A DNA stretch of 64,000 nucleotides from NCBI RefSeq assembly GCF_001921845.1, contig NZ_MSJM01000002.1, positions 124,001 to 188,000 of the forward strand. The letters are read 5' to 3'. The notes beneath the pieces were generated by a model, which saw only the letters and a list, made by a program, of their open reading frames with translations, had not been told where the DNA came from and did not search any database. A program made the position numbers and the translations under genes. Below, in pieces: positions 39,904-50,281 of the stretch (position 1 is the first letter of the stretch; every line of letters begins with the position of its first letter). The DNA is from Streptococcus cuniculi (GTDB taxonomy: Bacteria; Bacillota; Bacilli; Lactobacillales; Streptococcaceae).

Positions 39904-41025
39904 TTGATTTATTTAGACCATGCAGCAACCACATCGCTGTCTGATGCTGCCCTTCAAACCTTTATAGATATTTCAAAAGAATACTATGGCAATCCCTCTA
40001 GTATTCATTGGGCAGGCAGAAAGGCAAACAGCATTCTTCGTCAAGCCAGACTTGACATTGCTCAAATTTTTGATACCAAGCCAGAGCACATCATCTTTAC
40101 ATCTGGCGGTTCAGAAGCCGACACGCTGGCGATTCAAGGCTACGCCCTTGCCAATCAGCACAAGGGCAAACACCTGATTACTACAGCCATTGAACACCAT
40201 GCCGTTCTTCATACCATGGAGTACCTAGAAAAGCGCTTTGGCTTTGACGTGACCTACATTGAACCTGTCAATCACACGATTTCAGCCCAACAAATAAAAG
40301 AAGCTCTGCGACCAGATACAATCTTAGTGAGTGTCATGTATGCCAATAATGAAACTGGACTGCTACTTCCTATTCGAGAAATCGGAGAAATCCTCGCCGA
40401 CCACCAGGCTGTTTTTCACGTGGACGCAGTTCAAGCAGTTGGAAAAATTGCTATCTCACCTCAACAGCTAGGAATTGATTTTCTCTCTGCTGCTGCCCAC
40501 AAGTTTCACGGTCCAAAAGGTGTCGGTTTCCTCTATAGTCGGATTCCCAACTTTGACTCGCTCATTCACGGTGGACGACAAGAAGACCAGCACCGAGCAG
40601 GTACCGAAAATCTGGCTGGAATTGCTGCCATGGCAACCGCTTTGAAAGAACAAACCGAACAGCTAGGACAACACTACCAGACTGTGACTGACTTAAAAGC
40701 CTACTTGCTGGACAAGTTGTCACCTAGCAACTACTATCTCAACGAAACTGGTCCTAGTCTACCCTACGTGGTGAACATTGGTTTTCCACACCAGCTCAAT
40801 GAACAGCTCCTCATGCGCCTTGATCTCGCAGGAATCGCTGTGTCAAGTGGCTCTGCCTGCACAGCTGGTGTCATTCAAACGAGTCATGTCCTAGAAGCCC
40901 TGTACGGTCAGGATTCACATCGGCTGAAGGAATCGATTCGGATTAGCTTTTCCCACGAAACGACCAAAGAGGAACTCGACTTCCTCGTTCAACAACTACA
41001 TCAAATCATCGGAGGCACTCAATAA
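39904..41025 (+). CDS. Cysteine desulfurase (IscS/NifS type), TTG start
   Basis: 373 residues starting with TTG at 39904 (M-IYLDHAATTS), with AGGAG seven bases upstream. No ATG is available before the conserved YLDHAATT motif, so the TTG start is firm. It is PLP-dependent and removes sulfur from cysteine, probably for tRNA thiolation. The PLP Lys is in SAAAHKFHGPKG and the persulfide Cys is in SSGSACTAG. Overlaps DUF1831 by one base. Confidence 0.93.
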   Translation: MIYLDHAATTSLSDAALQTFIDISKEYYGNPSSIHWAGRKANSILRQARLDIAQIFDTKPEHIIFTSGGSEADTLAIQGYALANQHKGKHLITTAIEHHAVLHTMEYLEKRFGFDVTYIEPVNHTISAQQIKEALRPDTILVSVMYANNETGLLLPIREIGEILADHQAVFHVDAVQAVGKIAISPQQLGIDFLSAAAHKFHGPKGVGFLYSRIPNFDSLIHGGRQEDQHRAGTENLAGIAAMATALKEQTEQLGQHYQTVTDLKAYLLDKLSPSNYYLNETGPSLPYVVNIGFPHQLNEQLLMRLDLAGIAVSSGSACTAGVIQTSHVLEALYGQDSHRLKESIRISFSHETTKEELDFLVQQLHQIIGGTQ

Positions 41026-41378
41026 TGGCTTTTGCAACATCTGTAACGCTTAAAAATTGTGACTATAGCTACACTATTAGTCCAGCAATTAAAAAATACA
41101 CTTTGCGCGACAACACATTTGAACAAACTCATGTCGGCAATTATCAACTGACCCGCATGTTAGAGGAAATCCCTAACTCAAATCAAGGATTCCTCCTAAA
41201 AATCATCATCAACAAGGATTTGACTGGTTTCAAAATCAATATCACAGACAAGTCAGGCTTACACTTGGTAGATATTTTTAAGGCAGGTGGAAATGCCGTC
41301 ATTCAAGAGAAATTTTATTTCCTCATGGATAGTTTAGTTGACCGCGATATTTTCACAAAAGAAAGCACAAAAGCATGA
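41025..41378 (+). CDS. DUF1831 protein
   Basis: 117 residues, full family length, with MAFATSVTLKNCDYSY at the start and the TRMLEEIPNSNQGFLLKI region. No signal peptide or membrane segment, so cytoplasmic. The gene overlaps the desulfurase stop and is followed with a 4-nt overlap by DUF4649. This conserved neighbourhood suggests an accessory role in sulfur transfer; that role is inference. Confidence 0.85.
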   Translation: MAFATSVTLKNCDYSYTISPAIKKYTLRDNTFEQTHVGNYQLTRMLEEIPNSNQGFLLKIIINKDLTGFKINITDKSGLHLVDIFKAGGNAVIQEKFYFLMDSLVDRDIFTKESTKA

Positions 41379-41590
41379 TTGAATTACGTTATCAAGATTC
41401 CTATCAGCAAATTCGTTCACAAACGTTTGAAAACTTTGATGCCCTGCTTCTTGCTTTCTCAGGTTGTGTAACTATTCCTGATCACCTCAAGGTTCTCTCC
41501 TTGACTCAGGACGGGAAAGACTTAGGCTATCAAGGATTGATCGGTGATTTATACCGCTATTTACAAACAATCAACCCTATAAATCAGTAG
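41375..41590 (+). CDS. DUF4649 protein
   Basis: 71 residues, cytoplasmic, starting MIELRYQDSYQQIRSQTF. It overlaps DUF1831 by 4 nt (ATGA type), showing translational coupling. Small conserved streptococcal family without known role. A terminator follows directly, ending the prs-desulfurase-DUF1831-DUF4649 run. Confidence 0.8.
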   Translation: MIELRYQDSYQQIRSQTFENFDALLLAFSGCVTIPDHLKVLSLTQDGKDLGYQGLIGDLYRYLQTINPINQ

Positions 41591-41618
41591 AAAAACAAGA
41601 GCAATTCTTGTTTTTTTC
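41591..41618 (+). terminator. Terminator after the DUF4649 gene
   Basis: AAAAACAAGA pairs with TTCTTGTTTTT around GCAA, ending in a T run. Confidence 0.85.
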
Positions 41619-41640
41619 TCTGTTTTTTAAGTGTAATCTG

Positions 41641-41669
41641 TTGCTTTTTTCACAAACTTTTACTAAAAT
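41641..41669 (+). promoter_or_regulatory. Promoter of rex
   Basis: TTGCTT (41641-41646) and TAAAAT (41664-41669), 17-nt spacing. TTTTCACAAAC lies in the spacer and resembles one half of a Rex site, so autoregulation is possible. Confidence 0.6.
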
Positions 41670-41699
41670 AGAATAAATAACCAAAAGGAGTAAAAGATT

Positions 41700-42338
41700 G
41701 TGAAAAACGAAAAAAAATCTGCTATCCCTCGTGCTACTGCCAAACGTTTATCCATCTACTACCGCATCTTCAAACGATTCCATGCTGGAAATATTGAAAA
41801 GGCTAGTTCAAAAGAAATTGCTGAAGCTATCGGTATTGATTCTGCTACTGTTCGCCGTGACTTCTCCTACTTTGGTGAGCTTGGTCGGCGCGGATTTGGT
41901 TATGATGTCAAGAAATTGATGGATTTCTTTGCGGATATCCTAAACGATAACTCAATCACAAACGTGATGCTAATCGGAGTCGGAAATATGGGACGTGCTC
42001 TCCTTCATTACCGCTTCCACGAACGCAATAAAATGAAAATTGTCATGGCCTTTGAAGCGGATAACCATCCGGCGGTCGGTACCATTGATGAAAATGTACC
42101 GATTTATGCCATTTCCGATATCGAAGAGAAAATCAAGGAAGCCAATGCCCAAACAGCTATTCTGACAGTTCCAAGTAGTAAGGCACAGGAAGTTGCCAAC
42201 GTGCTTGTAAAAGCAGGAGTCAAAGGAATTTTGAGCTTCTCTCCTGTCAATTTATCTGTTCCAAAAGATGTTGTTGTCCAATATGTAGATTTGACAAGCG
42301 AATTACAGACCCTCCTTTACTTCATGAGAAAGGGTTAA
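41700..42338 (+). CDS. rex: Redox-sensing repressor Rex, GTG start
   Basis: 212 residues from a GTG at 41700 behind AAAGGAG. Winged-helix DNA-binding domain (about 1-80, with [33 protein letters not shown]), then the NAD(H)-binding Rossmann domain with [10 protein letters not shown] and a domain-swapped C-terminal helix. It represses fermentation genes until NADH rises; ldh in this window is a typical kind of target. The amidotransferase gene follows after three bases. Confidence 0.95.
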   Translation: MKNEKKSAIPRATAKRLSIYYRIFKRFHAGNIEKASSKEIAEAIGIDSATVRRDFSYFGELGRRGFGYDVKKLMDFFADILNDNSITNVMLIGVGNMGRALLHYRFHERNKMKIVMAFEADNHPAVGTIDENVPIYAISDIEEKIKEANAQTAILTVPSSKAQEVANVLVKAGVKGILSFSPVNLSVPKDVVVQYVDLTSELQTLLYFMRKG

Positions 42339-42341
42339 GCT

Positions 42342-43031
42342 ATGAAACCCATTATCGGCATTTCTGGAAATGAATTTAACAATGCCAAAGATGATACAGA
42401 ACCACTTTTAGCCTATGCTGCTAGCAGTTTTGTACAGGCTATTGAAGATGCTGGTGGCATTCCCCTTATCCTGCCAATCGTATCTCCTGATACTGCAAAA
42501 CAATACGTGGGCATGATTGATAAGCTCATCTTGACCGGTGGACAAAATGTCCTACCGCACTATTATGGACAAGAAAAGACAATCGATAGCGATAATTACC
42601 ATGCTAAACGTGATGCCTTTGACTTTGCCCTCATTCAAGAAGCGATAGCACAGCAAAAACCGATTTTAGGCATCTGTCGTGGAATGCAACTCTTCAATGT
42701 TGCCATGGGGGGAACCCTGCATCAAGCCATTCCCAATCATTGGCAGACGATTACGGCTGATACTCCTTCTCAGACAATCCAACTAGTAGCTGAAACAGCA
42801 CTGACTAGAATTTATGGAGAGCAACCGCAAGTCAATTCCTTCCACAGACAAGCCTTGGATCAAGTAGCACCTAACTTACAGGTCATCGGCCAAGCAGCTG
42901 ATGGAATCATAGAGGCTGTTCTCATGACGGAAAACCCACCCTTTCTCGGTGTTCAATGGCATCCTGAAATGCTCTACGATACCTGTCCAGAATCGCAAGA
43001 ATTGTTCAGATATTTTGTGCAAGACTATTAG
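42342..43031 (+). CDS. Class I glutamine amidotransferase-like hydrolase (peptidase C26, PuuD type)
   Basis: 229 residues. The nucleophile Cys is in [13 protein letters not shown] and the His-Glu pair in GVQWHPEM, with the oxyanion region GGQNVLP. Family members hydrolyse gamma-glutamyl bonds, for example gamma-glutamyl-GABA. The true substrate here is unknown. It is co-transcribed with rex. Its end overlaps the convergent radC by 4 nt. Confidence 0.88.
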   Translation: MKPIIGISGNEFNNAKDDTEPLLAYAASSFVQAIEDAGGIPLILPIVSPDTAKQYVGMIDKLILTGGQNVLPHYYGQEKTIDSDNYHAKRDAFDFALIQEAIAQQKPILGICRGMQLFNVAMGGTLHQAIPNHWQTITADTPSQTIQLVAETALTRIYGEQPQVNSFHRQALDQVAPNLQVIGQAADGIIEAVLMTENPPFLGVQWHPEMLYDTCPESQELFRYFVQDY

Positions 43032-43708
43032 TCAAGCTGATTTTCCTCGCGCAAGCTATAGTAGCTTGACCTTCCAACAATTAAATGGTCTAACAGTATA
43101 AGTCCTAGCATATCGCAGGACTTTTTTAGTGCTTGGGTAAATGCAATATCATTGCTACTAGGCTGAACAAAGCCTGACGGATGATTATGTACAACGATAA
43201 TTGAAGTCGCCATATGCTTAACCGCGTAGTGTAAAATTTCACGTGGCTCTGCGATACTACGGTTGACACTGCCTATAAAAATGGTGCGTTGACTGATAAT
43301 CTTATTCTGGGTATCCAGATAAATGGCGACTAAATGTTCCTGTTTTTTAGAACCAAATTCCTGAATCATTTTTCTTGCAAGTAACTCGCTACCAACAATC
43401 TGTTCCTCGACAAGCAATTCAGACTGATTGATTCTTCTACCTAACTCAATCATGGCTTTTATCTCAATCGCCTTAACTTGACCAATTCCTGCTAACTCCT
43501 GTAATTCTGCAATGGATAAGTCCTTTAACATAGCAAGGTTGTCAATCCTTGCTAATAGATTATTTGAGACAGCAGAAACAGGTTGGTTTTTTGTACCTGT
43601 ACGGATAAAAATCGCGAGCAATTCTTGGTTGCTAAGGCGTTCAGCTCCTACTTCCAATAACCTTTCCCGTGGCAATAAACGTTCCTCTTTAAATGTAATC
43701 TTATACAT
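43028..43708 (-). CDS. radC: RadC-family JAMM protein
   Basis: 226 residues from [17 protein letters not shown] at 43708, with AGGAGG ten bases upstream; an ATG three codons earlier is too close to that site. N-terminal helix-hairpin-helix-like part ([13 protein letters not shown]) and a C-terminal JAB/MPN domain with the metal motif [14 protein letters not shown]. It is long called a DNA repair protein, but its biochemical role is unsettled. Convergent with the amidotransferase gene. Confidence 0.92.
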   Translation of the reverse strand: MYKITFKEERLLPRERLLEVGAERLSNQELLAIFIRTGTKNQPVSAVSNNLLARIDNLAMLKDLSIAELQELAGIGQVKAIEIKAMIELGRRINQSELLVEEQIVGSELLARKMIQEFGSKKQEHLVAIYLDTQNKIISQRTIFIGSVNRSIAEPREILHYAVKHMATSIIVVHNHPSGFVQPSSNDIAFTQALKKSCDMLGLILLDHLIVGRSSYYSLREENQLD

Positions 43709-43787
43709 CTCTAGCATTCCTCCTCATACTATTGATTCGTAAAAAGGAAGAAGAAATTCCATCAACATCATGATTTTCTTATTTTAG

Positions 43788-43820
43788 AGTAAAATAAGAG
43801 ACTAGAATCATCCAGCCTCT
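43788..43820 (-). terminator. Terminator of gyrA-srtA
   Basis: On the minus strand AGAGGCT (43820-43814) pairs with AGTCTCT (43803-43797, one G-T pair), followed by TATTTTA. A second perfect 10-bp hairpin (43777-43799) overlaps its tail and may be an alternative structure. Confidence 0.55.
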
Positions 43821-43874
43821 TTAAATGTATATGGCAATCATAGCGAAACACCATTGAAATTTTTTCTCCACACC

Positions 43875-44642
43875 TTATAATTGAACTTGGTTGTATTTCT
43901 TTTCGAAGTGTTTGAGAATGCTTTTAGGAACTTCTTTATACGGCGTGCTGTTCTCTAAGGTTCCTTTGACGATTGTCCGTCTGGTAGCATCCATATCCTC
44001 GCATGTCACAAGCGTAATCTCAGTCTTTCCTTCGGTATCATTGATGACCTCAACACTCTCTGGAGAGACTGACTCAACCGCTGTTATAACGTAGGTATAC
44101 ATGTTCTGCTTATCTGTCACATAGATTTTCATTCCCGGTTTTGCACGATCTAAAGGTGCAAAGAGGGTTTCACTCGCTCCAGCGATTCCAAAGATATGAT
44201 GGCTAGCAAGGGCATAGTTACCCTGCCCCATTTCTTGCGTTTCCTTCATCGTTCCTGCGCCATACATGAGCGAAACATTAGACACACCTTTAAAAATCGG
44301 TAAATTGATATTCAAATCAGGAATCGCAATTCCACCAATGACAGGAAGTTCTTGAGATGCCCACTGTGCCTTTAGAACGGCCTCAGTAGAGATAGAATTT
44401 ACTTGTTCAAAATCAAATGTTGCTTTAGCATTCTTATTTTTTAATAAGTCTTCCTCTGTAAATTTGCTCACCTGATAGCGATTGCTATTCCAGGCAATGA
44501 CCATGTTGCGAATAGAGGTGTTAAAAATCAATAGGAAGGCAATAAGCAGCAAAGCAACTGTTAAGATTGCTCGTCCAAGCGAAGGCTTAAACTTACTGAC
44601 ACGCTTTCCGTTTTTTCTACTTTCTTTGCTTCGTTTTGCCAT
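43875..44642 (-). CDS. srtA: Sortase A (class A housekeeping sortase)
   Basis: 255 residues. Basic N-terminus, one membrane anchor (about 26-45), then the sortase barrel outside the cell. The catalytic His is in YALASHHIFG, the Cys in TLVTCEDMD and the Arg in ATRRTIVKG. It attaches LPXTG surface proteins to the cell wall. The start codon directly follows the gyrA stop (TAGATG), so it is co-transcribed with gyrA, the standard streptococcal arrangement. Confidence 0.95.
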   Translation of the reverse strand: MAKRSKESRKNGKRVSKFKPSLGRAILTVALLLIAFLLIFNTSIRNMVIAWNSNRYQVSKFTEEDLLKNKNAKATFDFEQVNSISTEAVLKAQWASQELPVIGGIAIPDLNINLPIFKGVSNVSLMYGAGTMKETQEMGQGNYALASHHIFGIAGASETLFAPLDRAKPGMKIYVTDKQNMYTYVITAVESVSPESVEVINDTEGKTEITLVTCEDMDATRRTIVKGTLENSTPYKEVPKSILKHFEKKYNQVQL

Positions 44643-47090
44643 CTATTCTTCCTCTGAATCTTTAGAATCTGCAGCGTCTACCAAGGCAAAGGTGACGATA
44701 CTTGCTTCCTCATCGAGACGCATGACCTTAACCCCCATGGTAGACCGACCTGTTTGGGAGATGTTGGCCACATTTGTCCGAATGATGACACCAGTATCTG
44801 TAATGACCATGACATCTTCATCACCTGAAATGGTCGTCAAGCCTGCTAGGTAACCATTCTTTTCGGCGACTTTCACCGTCTTGATTCCTTTACCGCCACG
44901 ACCTTTGGTTGGATATTCTGTAGCAGGGGTGCGTTTTCCGAACCCATTTTCCGTCAAGACGAGAACCTCTTGGTCGTCTGAAATGACTGCTGCTCCGACA
45001 AGGCAATCCCCTTCACGCAGTTTCATTCCCCGCACACCAGTCGCGATACGACTCATGTTACGGACATCTGTTTCTGTGAAACGAACGGCGTAGCCGAATT
45101 TAGACCCCATGATAACATCTGTTTGACCATCTGTCAAGAAAACGTTAATCAATTCATCATCTTCTCTCAGATTGAGGGCTTTCAAACCATTCTGACGGAT
45201 GTTGCCAAATTCAGCAACGCTGGTCCGTTTGACAATCCCTTGGCGGGTGGTAAAGAAGAGATAGTGGCCCTCTTCTTGTTCCTTGGTCACATTGATAATG
45301 GTTTGAATAGACTCATTTTCTTCCAGTTTCAAGAGGTTAACAACTGGCAATCCCTTGGCTGTACGGCCGTATTCAGGGATTTCATATCCTTTTAGACGGT
45401 AGACACGTCCTTTGTTGGTAAAGAATAAGAGTCGGTCATGGGTGCTAGTCGAAACCAATTCGCGGACGAAGTCGTCGTCTTTGACACCTGTCCCCTGAAC
45501 ACCACGACCTCCACGTTTTTGAGCATGGAATTCATCCTGGGCAAGACGCTTGATATAACCTTGATTTGACAGGGTAATCAAAACATCTGCCTCTTCAATC
45601 AAGTCCTCATCTTCTAGGGATAACACTTCTCCGACCATCAATTCTGTCCGACGAGGGTCAGCATACTTACGCTTAATGTCCTCTAACTCGTCCTTGATAA
45701 TTTGTACGACACGCTCTGGCTTTGCCAAAATGTCTGCCAAATCTGCAATCAAGGCGACCAGTTCATCGTATTCTGACTGAATCTTGTCGCGTTCCAAGCC
45801 TGTCAAACGACGAAGACGCATATCAAGAATAGCTTGACTTTGACGTTCTGATAGTTCAAAGCGAGTCATCAATTCAGCCTGCGCAATCGCATCGGTCTCA
45901 CTGTTTCTGATGACCTTGATGACCTCATCAATATGGTCAAGTGCAATCAGTAACCCTTCTAAAATGTGAGCACGAGCTTCTGCTTTTTCCTTGTCAAATT
46001 GTGTCCGACGGGTCACCACTTCTTTTTGGTGCTCCACGTAAGCATCTAAAATTTGACGGACAGAGAGAATCTTCGGCACACCATTTTGAATGGCCAGCAT
46101 ATTAAAGCTAAAGTTGGTTTGCAGTTGGGTCAGCTTGAAGAGGTTGTTCAAAATGACATTAGCTGACGCATCGCGTCGAACCTCAATGACAAAGCGGACA
46201 CCTTCACGGTTGGATTCGTCACGAACTGCGGTAATTCCGTCGATGCGCTTTTCCTGCACCAAGCGAACAATATGCTCATGAACCTTGGTCTTATTAACCA
46301 TGTATGGAAATTCGGTGACCACGATGCGTTCACGCCCATTGCCATACTCTTCGATTTCTGTACGAGAACGAAGGACAATAGAGCCTTTTCCTGTCTCATA
46401 GGCACGGTGAATACCTGATTTTCCCATCACAAGAGCGCCTGTCGGAAAGTCAGGTCCAGGTAAGACTTCCATGATGTCGCGAGTCGTCGCATCTGGATTG
46501 TCAATAATCAGATTAACCGCATCAATCGTCTCACCAAGATTGTGAGGCGGGATATTCGTCGCCATCCCAACGGCAATCCCTGTCGTACCGTTGACAAGGA
46601 GATTTGGGAAACGAGCTGGTAGCACTTCTGGTTCACGTTCACTAGCATCGTAGTTGTCAGCAAAATTGACGGTATTCTTGTTGATGTCACGTAGCATTTC
46701 GAGGGCAATTTTGGTCATACGAGCCTCGGTATACCGCTGTGCGGCCGCTCCGTCTCCATCCATCGAGCCAAAGTTTCCATGGCCATCCACTAACATGTAA
46801 CGGTAGCTCCACCATTGCGCCATCCGCACCATCGCCTCATAAATCGCGCTGTCACCATGTGGGTGGTATTTACCCATAACATCCCCTGTGATACGGGCTG
46901 ATTTTTTATGTGGCTTATCTGGTGTAATGCCCAGTTCATTCATTCCGTACAAAATACGACGATGAACGGGTTTTAGACCATCGCGGACATCGGGAAGGGC
47001 CCGAGCTACGATAACGCTCATTGCATAGTCAATGAAACTGGTCTTCATTTCACTGGTCAGATTTACATCTACTAAATTTTTATCATGCAT
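44643..47090 (-). CDS. gyrA: DNA gyrase subunit A
   Basis: 815 residues. Breakage-reunion domain with the catalytic Tyr in [11 protein letters not shown], the GyrA-box [10 protein letters not shown] near 525, and C-terminal beta-pinwheel repeats. In the quinolone-resistance region the residues at the pneumococcal positions are Ser81 and Glu85 (HGDSAIYE), the sensitive form. The C-terminus is acidic (DSKDSEEE). A plausible extended -10 lies at 47134-47126. srtA follows without a gap. Confidence 0.97.
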   Translation of the reverse strand: MHDKNLVDVNLTSEMKTSFIDYAMSVIVARALPDVRDGLKPVHRRILYGMNELGITPDKPHKKSARITGDVMGKYHPHGDSAIYEAMVRMAQWWSYRYMLVDGHGNFGSMDGDGAAAQRYTEARMTKIALEMLRDINKNTVNFADNYDASEREPEVLPARFPNLLVNGTTGIAVGMATNIPPHNLGETIDAVNLIIDNPDATTRDIMEVLPGPDFPTGALVMGKSGIHRAYETGKGSIVLRSRTEIEEYGNGRERIVVTEFPYMVNKTKVHEHIVRLVQEKRIDGITAVRDESNREGVRFVIEVRRDASANVILNNLFKLTQLQTNFSFNMLAIQNGVPKILSVRQILDAYVEHQKEVVTRRTQFDKEKAEARAHILEGLLIALDHIDEVIKVIRNSETDAIAQAELMTRFELSERQSQAILDMRLRRLTGLERDKIQSEYDELVALIADLADILAKPERVVQIIKDELEDIKRKYADPRRTELMVGEVLSLEDEDLIEEADVLITLSNQGYIKRLAQDEFHAQKRGGRGVQGTGVKDDDFVRELVSTSTHDRLLFFTNKGRVYRLKGYEIPEYGRTAKGLPVVNLLKLEENESIQTIINVTKEQEEGHYLFFTTRQGIVKRTSVAEFGNIRQNGLKALNLREDDELINVFLTDGQTDVIMGSKFGYAVRFTETDVRNMSRIATGVRGMKLREGDCLVGAAVISDDQEVLVLTENGFGKRTPATEYPTKGRGGKGIKTVKVAEKNGYLAGLTTISGDEDVMVITDTGVIIRTNVANISQTGRSTMGVKVMRLDEEASIVTFALVDAADSKDSEEE

Positions 47091-47125
47091 TAAATCTGTC
47101 TCTTTTCTTAGAAAGTATCTACTAT

Positions 47126-47134
47126 ATTATAACA
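47126..47134 (-). promoter_or_regulatory. gyrA extended -10 box
   Basis: TG-T-TATAAT on the minus strand, 36 nt before the gyrA ATG. No strong -35. Confidence 0.5.
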
Positions 47135-47198
47135 TATTGTGAAGAAATTTTCTTGTCGAGACGCTATAATGTAAACATTTTCAAATTGACTTTCACAA

Positions 47199-47227
47199 GT
47201 GACAAACCACCTAAAAAGTGCTAGAAT
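47199..47227 (+). promoter_or_regulatory. Promoter of ldh
   Basis: GTGACA (47199-47204) and TAGAAT (47222-47227), 17-nt spacing. TTTCACAAG overlapping the -35 resembles half of a Rex box, but no full inverted pair with the usual spacing was found. A second TATAAT at 47165 lacks a -35. Confidence 0.5.
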
Positions 47228-47277
47228 GATAGATGGTTGGGACGTATGTCCCCAAATAAAACTAAGGAGATGTTTAG

Positions 47278-48264
<987 letters not shown>

Positions 48265-48265
48265 G

Positions 48266-48297
48266 CCAAAAAACCTTGCCTTGCAAGGTTTTTTTAT
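48266..48297 (+). terminator. Terminator of ldh
   Basis: AAAACCTTGC pairs with GCAAGGTTTT, followed by a T run. Confidence 0.9.
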
Positions 48298-48340
48298 GTA
48301 AAATTAATACTCTATAAAAATCAAAATCTGACTAGCTTTC

Positions 48341-48572
48341 ACAATTGAGAATTGTGAAAGGCTGGAAATAGGACGAGCACAGCTCGCTCCTTACAATTGA
48401 GAATTGTGAAAGGATGGAAATAGGACGAGCACAGCTCACCCCTTGCAATTGAGAATTGTGGAAGGCTGGAAATAGGACGAGCACAGCTCACCCCTTGCAA
48501 TTGAGAATTGTGGAAGGCTGGAAATAGGACGAGCACAGCTCGCCCCGTGCAATTGAGAATTGTGGAAGCTAG
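48341..48572. repeat. Array A: tandem 52-bp repeat, about 4.5 units
   Basis: Units start at 48341, 48393, 48445, 48497 and 48549 (partial). Each has the hairpin CAATT-GAG-AATTG and the hairpin GAGC-ACA-GCTC. The flanks GACTAGCTT on the left and AAGCTAGTC on the right are inverted copies, so the array sits inside an ancestral long hairpin. Confidence 0.9.
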
Positions 48573-48590
48573 TCAACTTGCGGATATCAA

Positions 48591-49162
48591 CAGTCAGGGG
48601 AGTGACTGTTGATACCCGAGCCCAGAAACTAGAGAGCGAGGACAGTCAGGGGAGTGACTGTTGATACCCGAGCCCAGAAACTAGAGAGCGAGGACAGTCA
48701 GGGAAGTGACTGTCAATACCCGAGCCTAAAAACTAGAGAGCGAGGACAGTCAGGGGAGTGACTGTTGATACCCGAGCCCAGAAACTAGAGAGCGAGGACA
48801 GTCAGGGAAGTGACTGTCAATACCCGAGCCTAAAAACTAGAGAGCGAGGACAGTCAGGGGAGTGACTGTTGATACCCGAGCCCAGAAACTAGAGAGCGAG
48901 GACAGTCAGGGAAGTGACTGTCAATACCCGAGCCTAAAAACTAGAGAGCGAGGACAGTCAGGGGAGTGACTGTTGATACCCGAGCCCAGAAACTAGAGAG
49001 CGAGGACAGTCAGGGAAGTGACTGTCAATACCCGAGCCTAAAAACTAGAGAGCGAGGACAGTCAGGGAAGTGACTGTCAATACCCGAGCCTAAAAACTAG
49101 AGAGCGAGGACAGTCAGGGGAGTGACTGTCAATACCCGAGCCTAAAAACTAGAGAGCGAGGA
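48591..49162. repeat. Array B: tandem 52-bp repeat, 11 units of two alternating types
   Basis: Units start every 52 bp from 48591 to 49111. Each opens with CAGTCA-GGG(G/A)AG-TGACTG, a perfect hairpin. Type I has GGGGAG, TTGATA and CCCAGAA; type II has GGGAAG, TCAATA and CCTAAAA. The order is I, I, II, I, II, I, II, I, II, II, hybrid. Confidence 0.93.
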
Positions 49163-49284
49163 CTACAAAATCGATTTCTTCGAAATCACGATTTTTGTCC
49201 CACTCCCTATTTCCAACCTGTAACAGTCTCCCAGACTGTTACAGCAAGGTGAGTTAACGACGTCAGACTCTGATTTTTGACGAG

Positions 49285-49321
49285 TATAAAATATGGAGTT
49301 GAGCACAAGGCTCAACTCCAT
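49285..49321 (-). terminator. Terminator of the nucleoside operon
   Basis: ATGGAGTTGAGC (49293-49304) pairs with GCTCAACTCCAT (49310-49321), a 12-bp perfect stem. The minus-strand tail is ATTTTATA. Confidence 0.75.
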
Positions 49322-49326
49322 TTTGA

Positions 49327-50280
49327 TTATTTAGATTTGATATAGTTGACACCATCCGCTTTTGGTGCGACTGCTTTTCCGAAGAAGGCTGCTAAGGCAA
49401 TAACTGGCAACAAGTAAGGGGCAATTTGGAGATAGACATTCGGTACGTGCGAAAGACCTGGAAGCTGTCCACCAATAACGGCCAAACTTTGTGACAAGCC
49501 AAAGAATAGACTGGCAAGCATTGCACCGATTGGATTCCATTTACCAAAGATAACGGCTGCTAAGGCGATAAAGCCAGAACCGACAATGGTCGTTGCTGAA
49601 AAGTTAATATTAACTGTTTGGGCACTAACCGCACCCCCAACTCCTCCGAGGAAGCCTGCGATGAGGACACCTGCGTAGCGCATGGCATAGACGTTGATTC
49701 CCAAAGTATCAGCTGCTTGTGGGTGTTCACCAACTGAACGCAAGCGCAAGCCGAATTTTGTTTTATAAAGAATAAACCAAGATAGGAAGGCCATTGCAAT
49801 GGCTACATAGCCCATAAGACTGGTATTTTTAAAGAATAAATCACCGATAACTGGAATTTTTTCAAGCATTGGGAAAGAGAATTTTCCGAATGACTGCGGA
49901 ATACTATCTGTCTGGCCTTTATTGTACATCACTTTGACCAAAAAGACTGAAAATGCAGGCGCCAAAAGGTTTAAAACAGTTCCTGAAACCACATGGTCGG
50001 CACGGAAATTGATGGTCGCTGCTGCGTGAATAATCGAGAAGAGCAATCCTGCAATCCCACCGACTAAAACAGCCAAAAGTGGCGTTACTTTTCCAAAGGT
50101 ACTTGCAAACTCAAGGTTGAAAACGACACCTGCAAAGGCACCGATGACCATGATTCCTTCAAGTCCCACGTTGACGATTCCTGCGCGCTCTGAAAATACT
50201 CCTCCAAGACTGGTAAAAATCAGCGGAGCAGAGTAAATCAACATTTGCGAAATTAGCAGTGTTAATATTGTCAGATTCAT
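49327..50280 (-). CDS. Nucleoside ABC transporter permease 2 (YufQ/NupQ type)
   Basis: 317 residues, eight or more membrane segments, BPD_transp_2 family. The glycine-rich loop GGVFSERAGIVNVGLEGIM near the N-terminus is typical of BmpA-type nucleoside importers. It lies one base after the other permease gene and is the last gene of the operon. It imports nucleosides for the pdp/deoC/cdd enzymes encoded in the same operon. Confidence 0.9.
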   Translation of the reverse strand: MNLTILTLLISQMLIYSAPLIFTSLGGVFSERAGIVNVGLEGIMVIGAFAGVVFNLEFASTFGKVTPLLAVLVGGIAGLLFSIIHAAATINFRADHVVSGTVLNLLAPAFSVFLVKVMYNKGQTDSIPQSFGKFSFPMLEKIPVIGDLFFKNTSLMGYVAIAMAFLSWFILYKTKFGLRLRSVGEHPQAADTLGINVYAMRYAGVLIAGFLGGVGGAVSAQTVNINFSATTIVGSGFIALAAVIFGKWNPIGAMLASLFFGLSQSLAVIGGQLPGLSHVPNVYLQIAPYLLPVIALAAFFGKAVAPKADGVNYIKSK

Positions 50281-50281
50281 A

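Larger units (their letters stand above)
48307..49288. repeat. BOX-like composite repeat element, about 980 bp
   Basis: The ends are imperfect inverted repeats: AATACTCTATAAAAATCA at the left and, on the opposite strand, TATACTCGTCAAAAATCA at the right. This is the kind of terminal pair seen in pneumococcal BOX elements (boxA and boxC ends). Between them lie array A (52-bp units), a short link, array B (52-bp units) and a tail with CCCACTCCCT and a perfect hairpin (49220-49242). It fills the whole space between ldh and the nucleoside permease gene. No real gene is inside. Confidence 0.75.

Noticed and set aside
46820..46860. Quinolone-resistance change in gyrA
   Set aside because: The residues at positions 81 and 85 are Ser and Glu, the sensitive form.
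47138..47206. Rex operator between gyrA and ldh
   Set aside because: TTGTGAA and TTTCACAA halves occur but not as an inverted pair at the usual spacing, so only half-sites are claimed.
48339..48536. 65-codon open frame across array A
   Set aside because: It only reflects a repeat period that keeps a frame open; no ribosome binding site and a repetitive peptide.
48339..49162. Regular 52-bp repeats looked at as a possible CRISPR array
   Set aside because: The units are contiguous with no unique spacers, and no cas genes are in the window.
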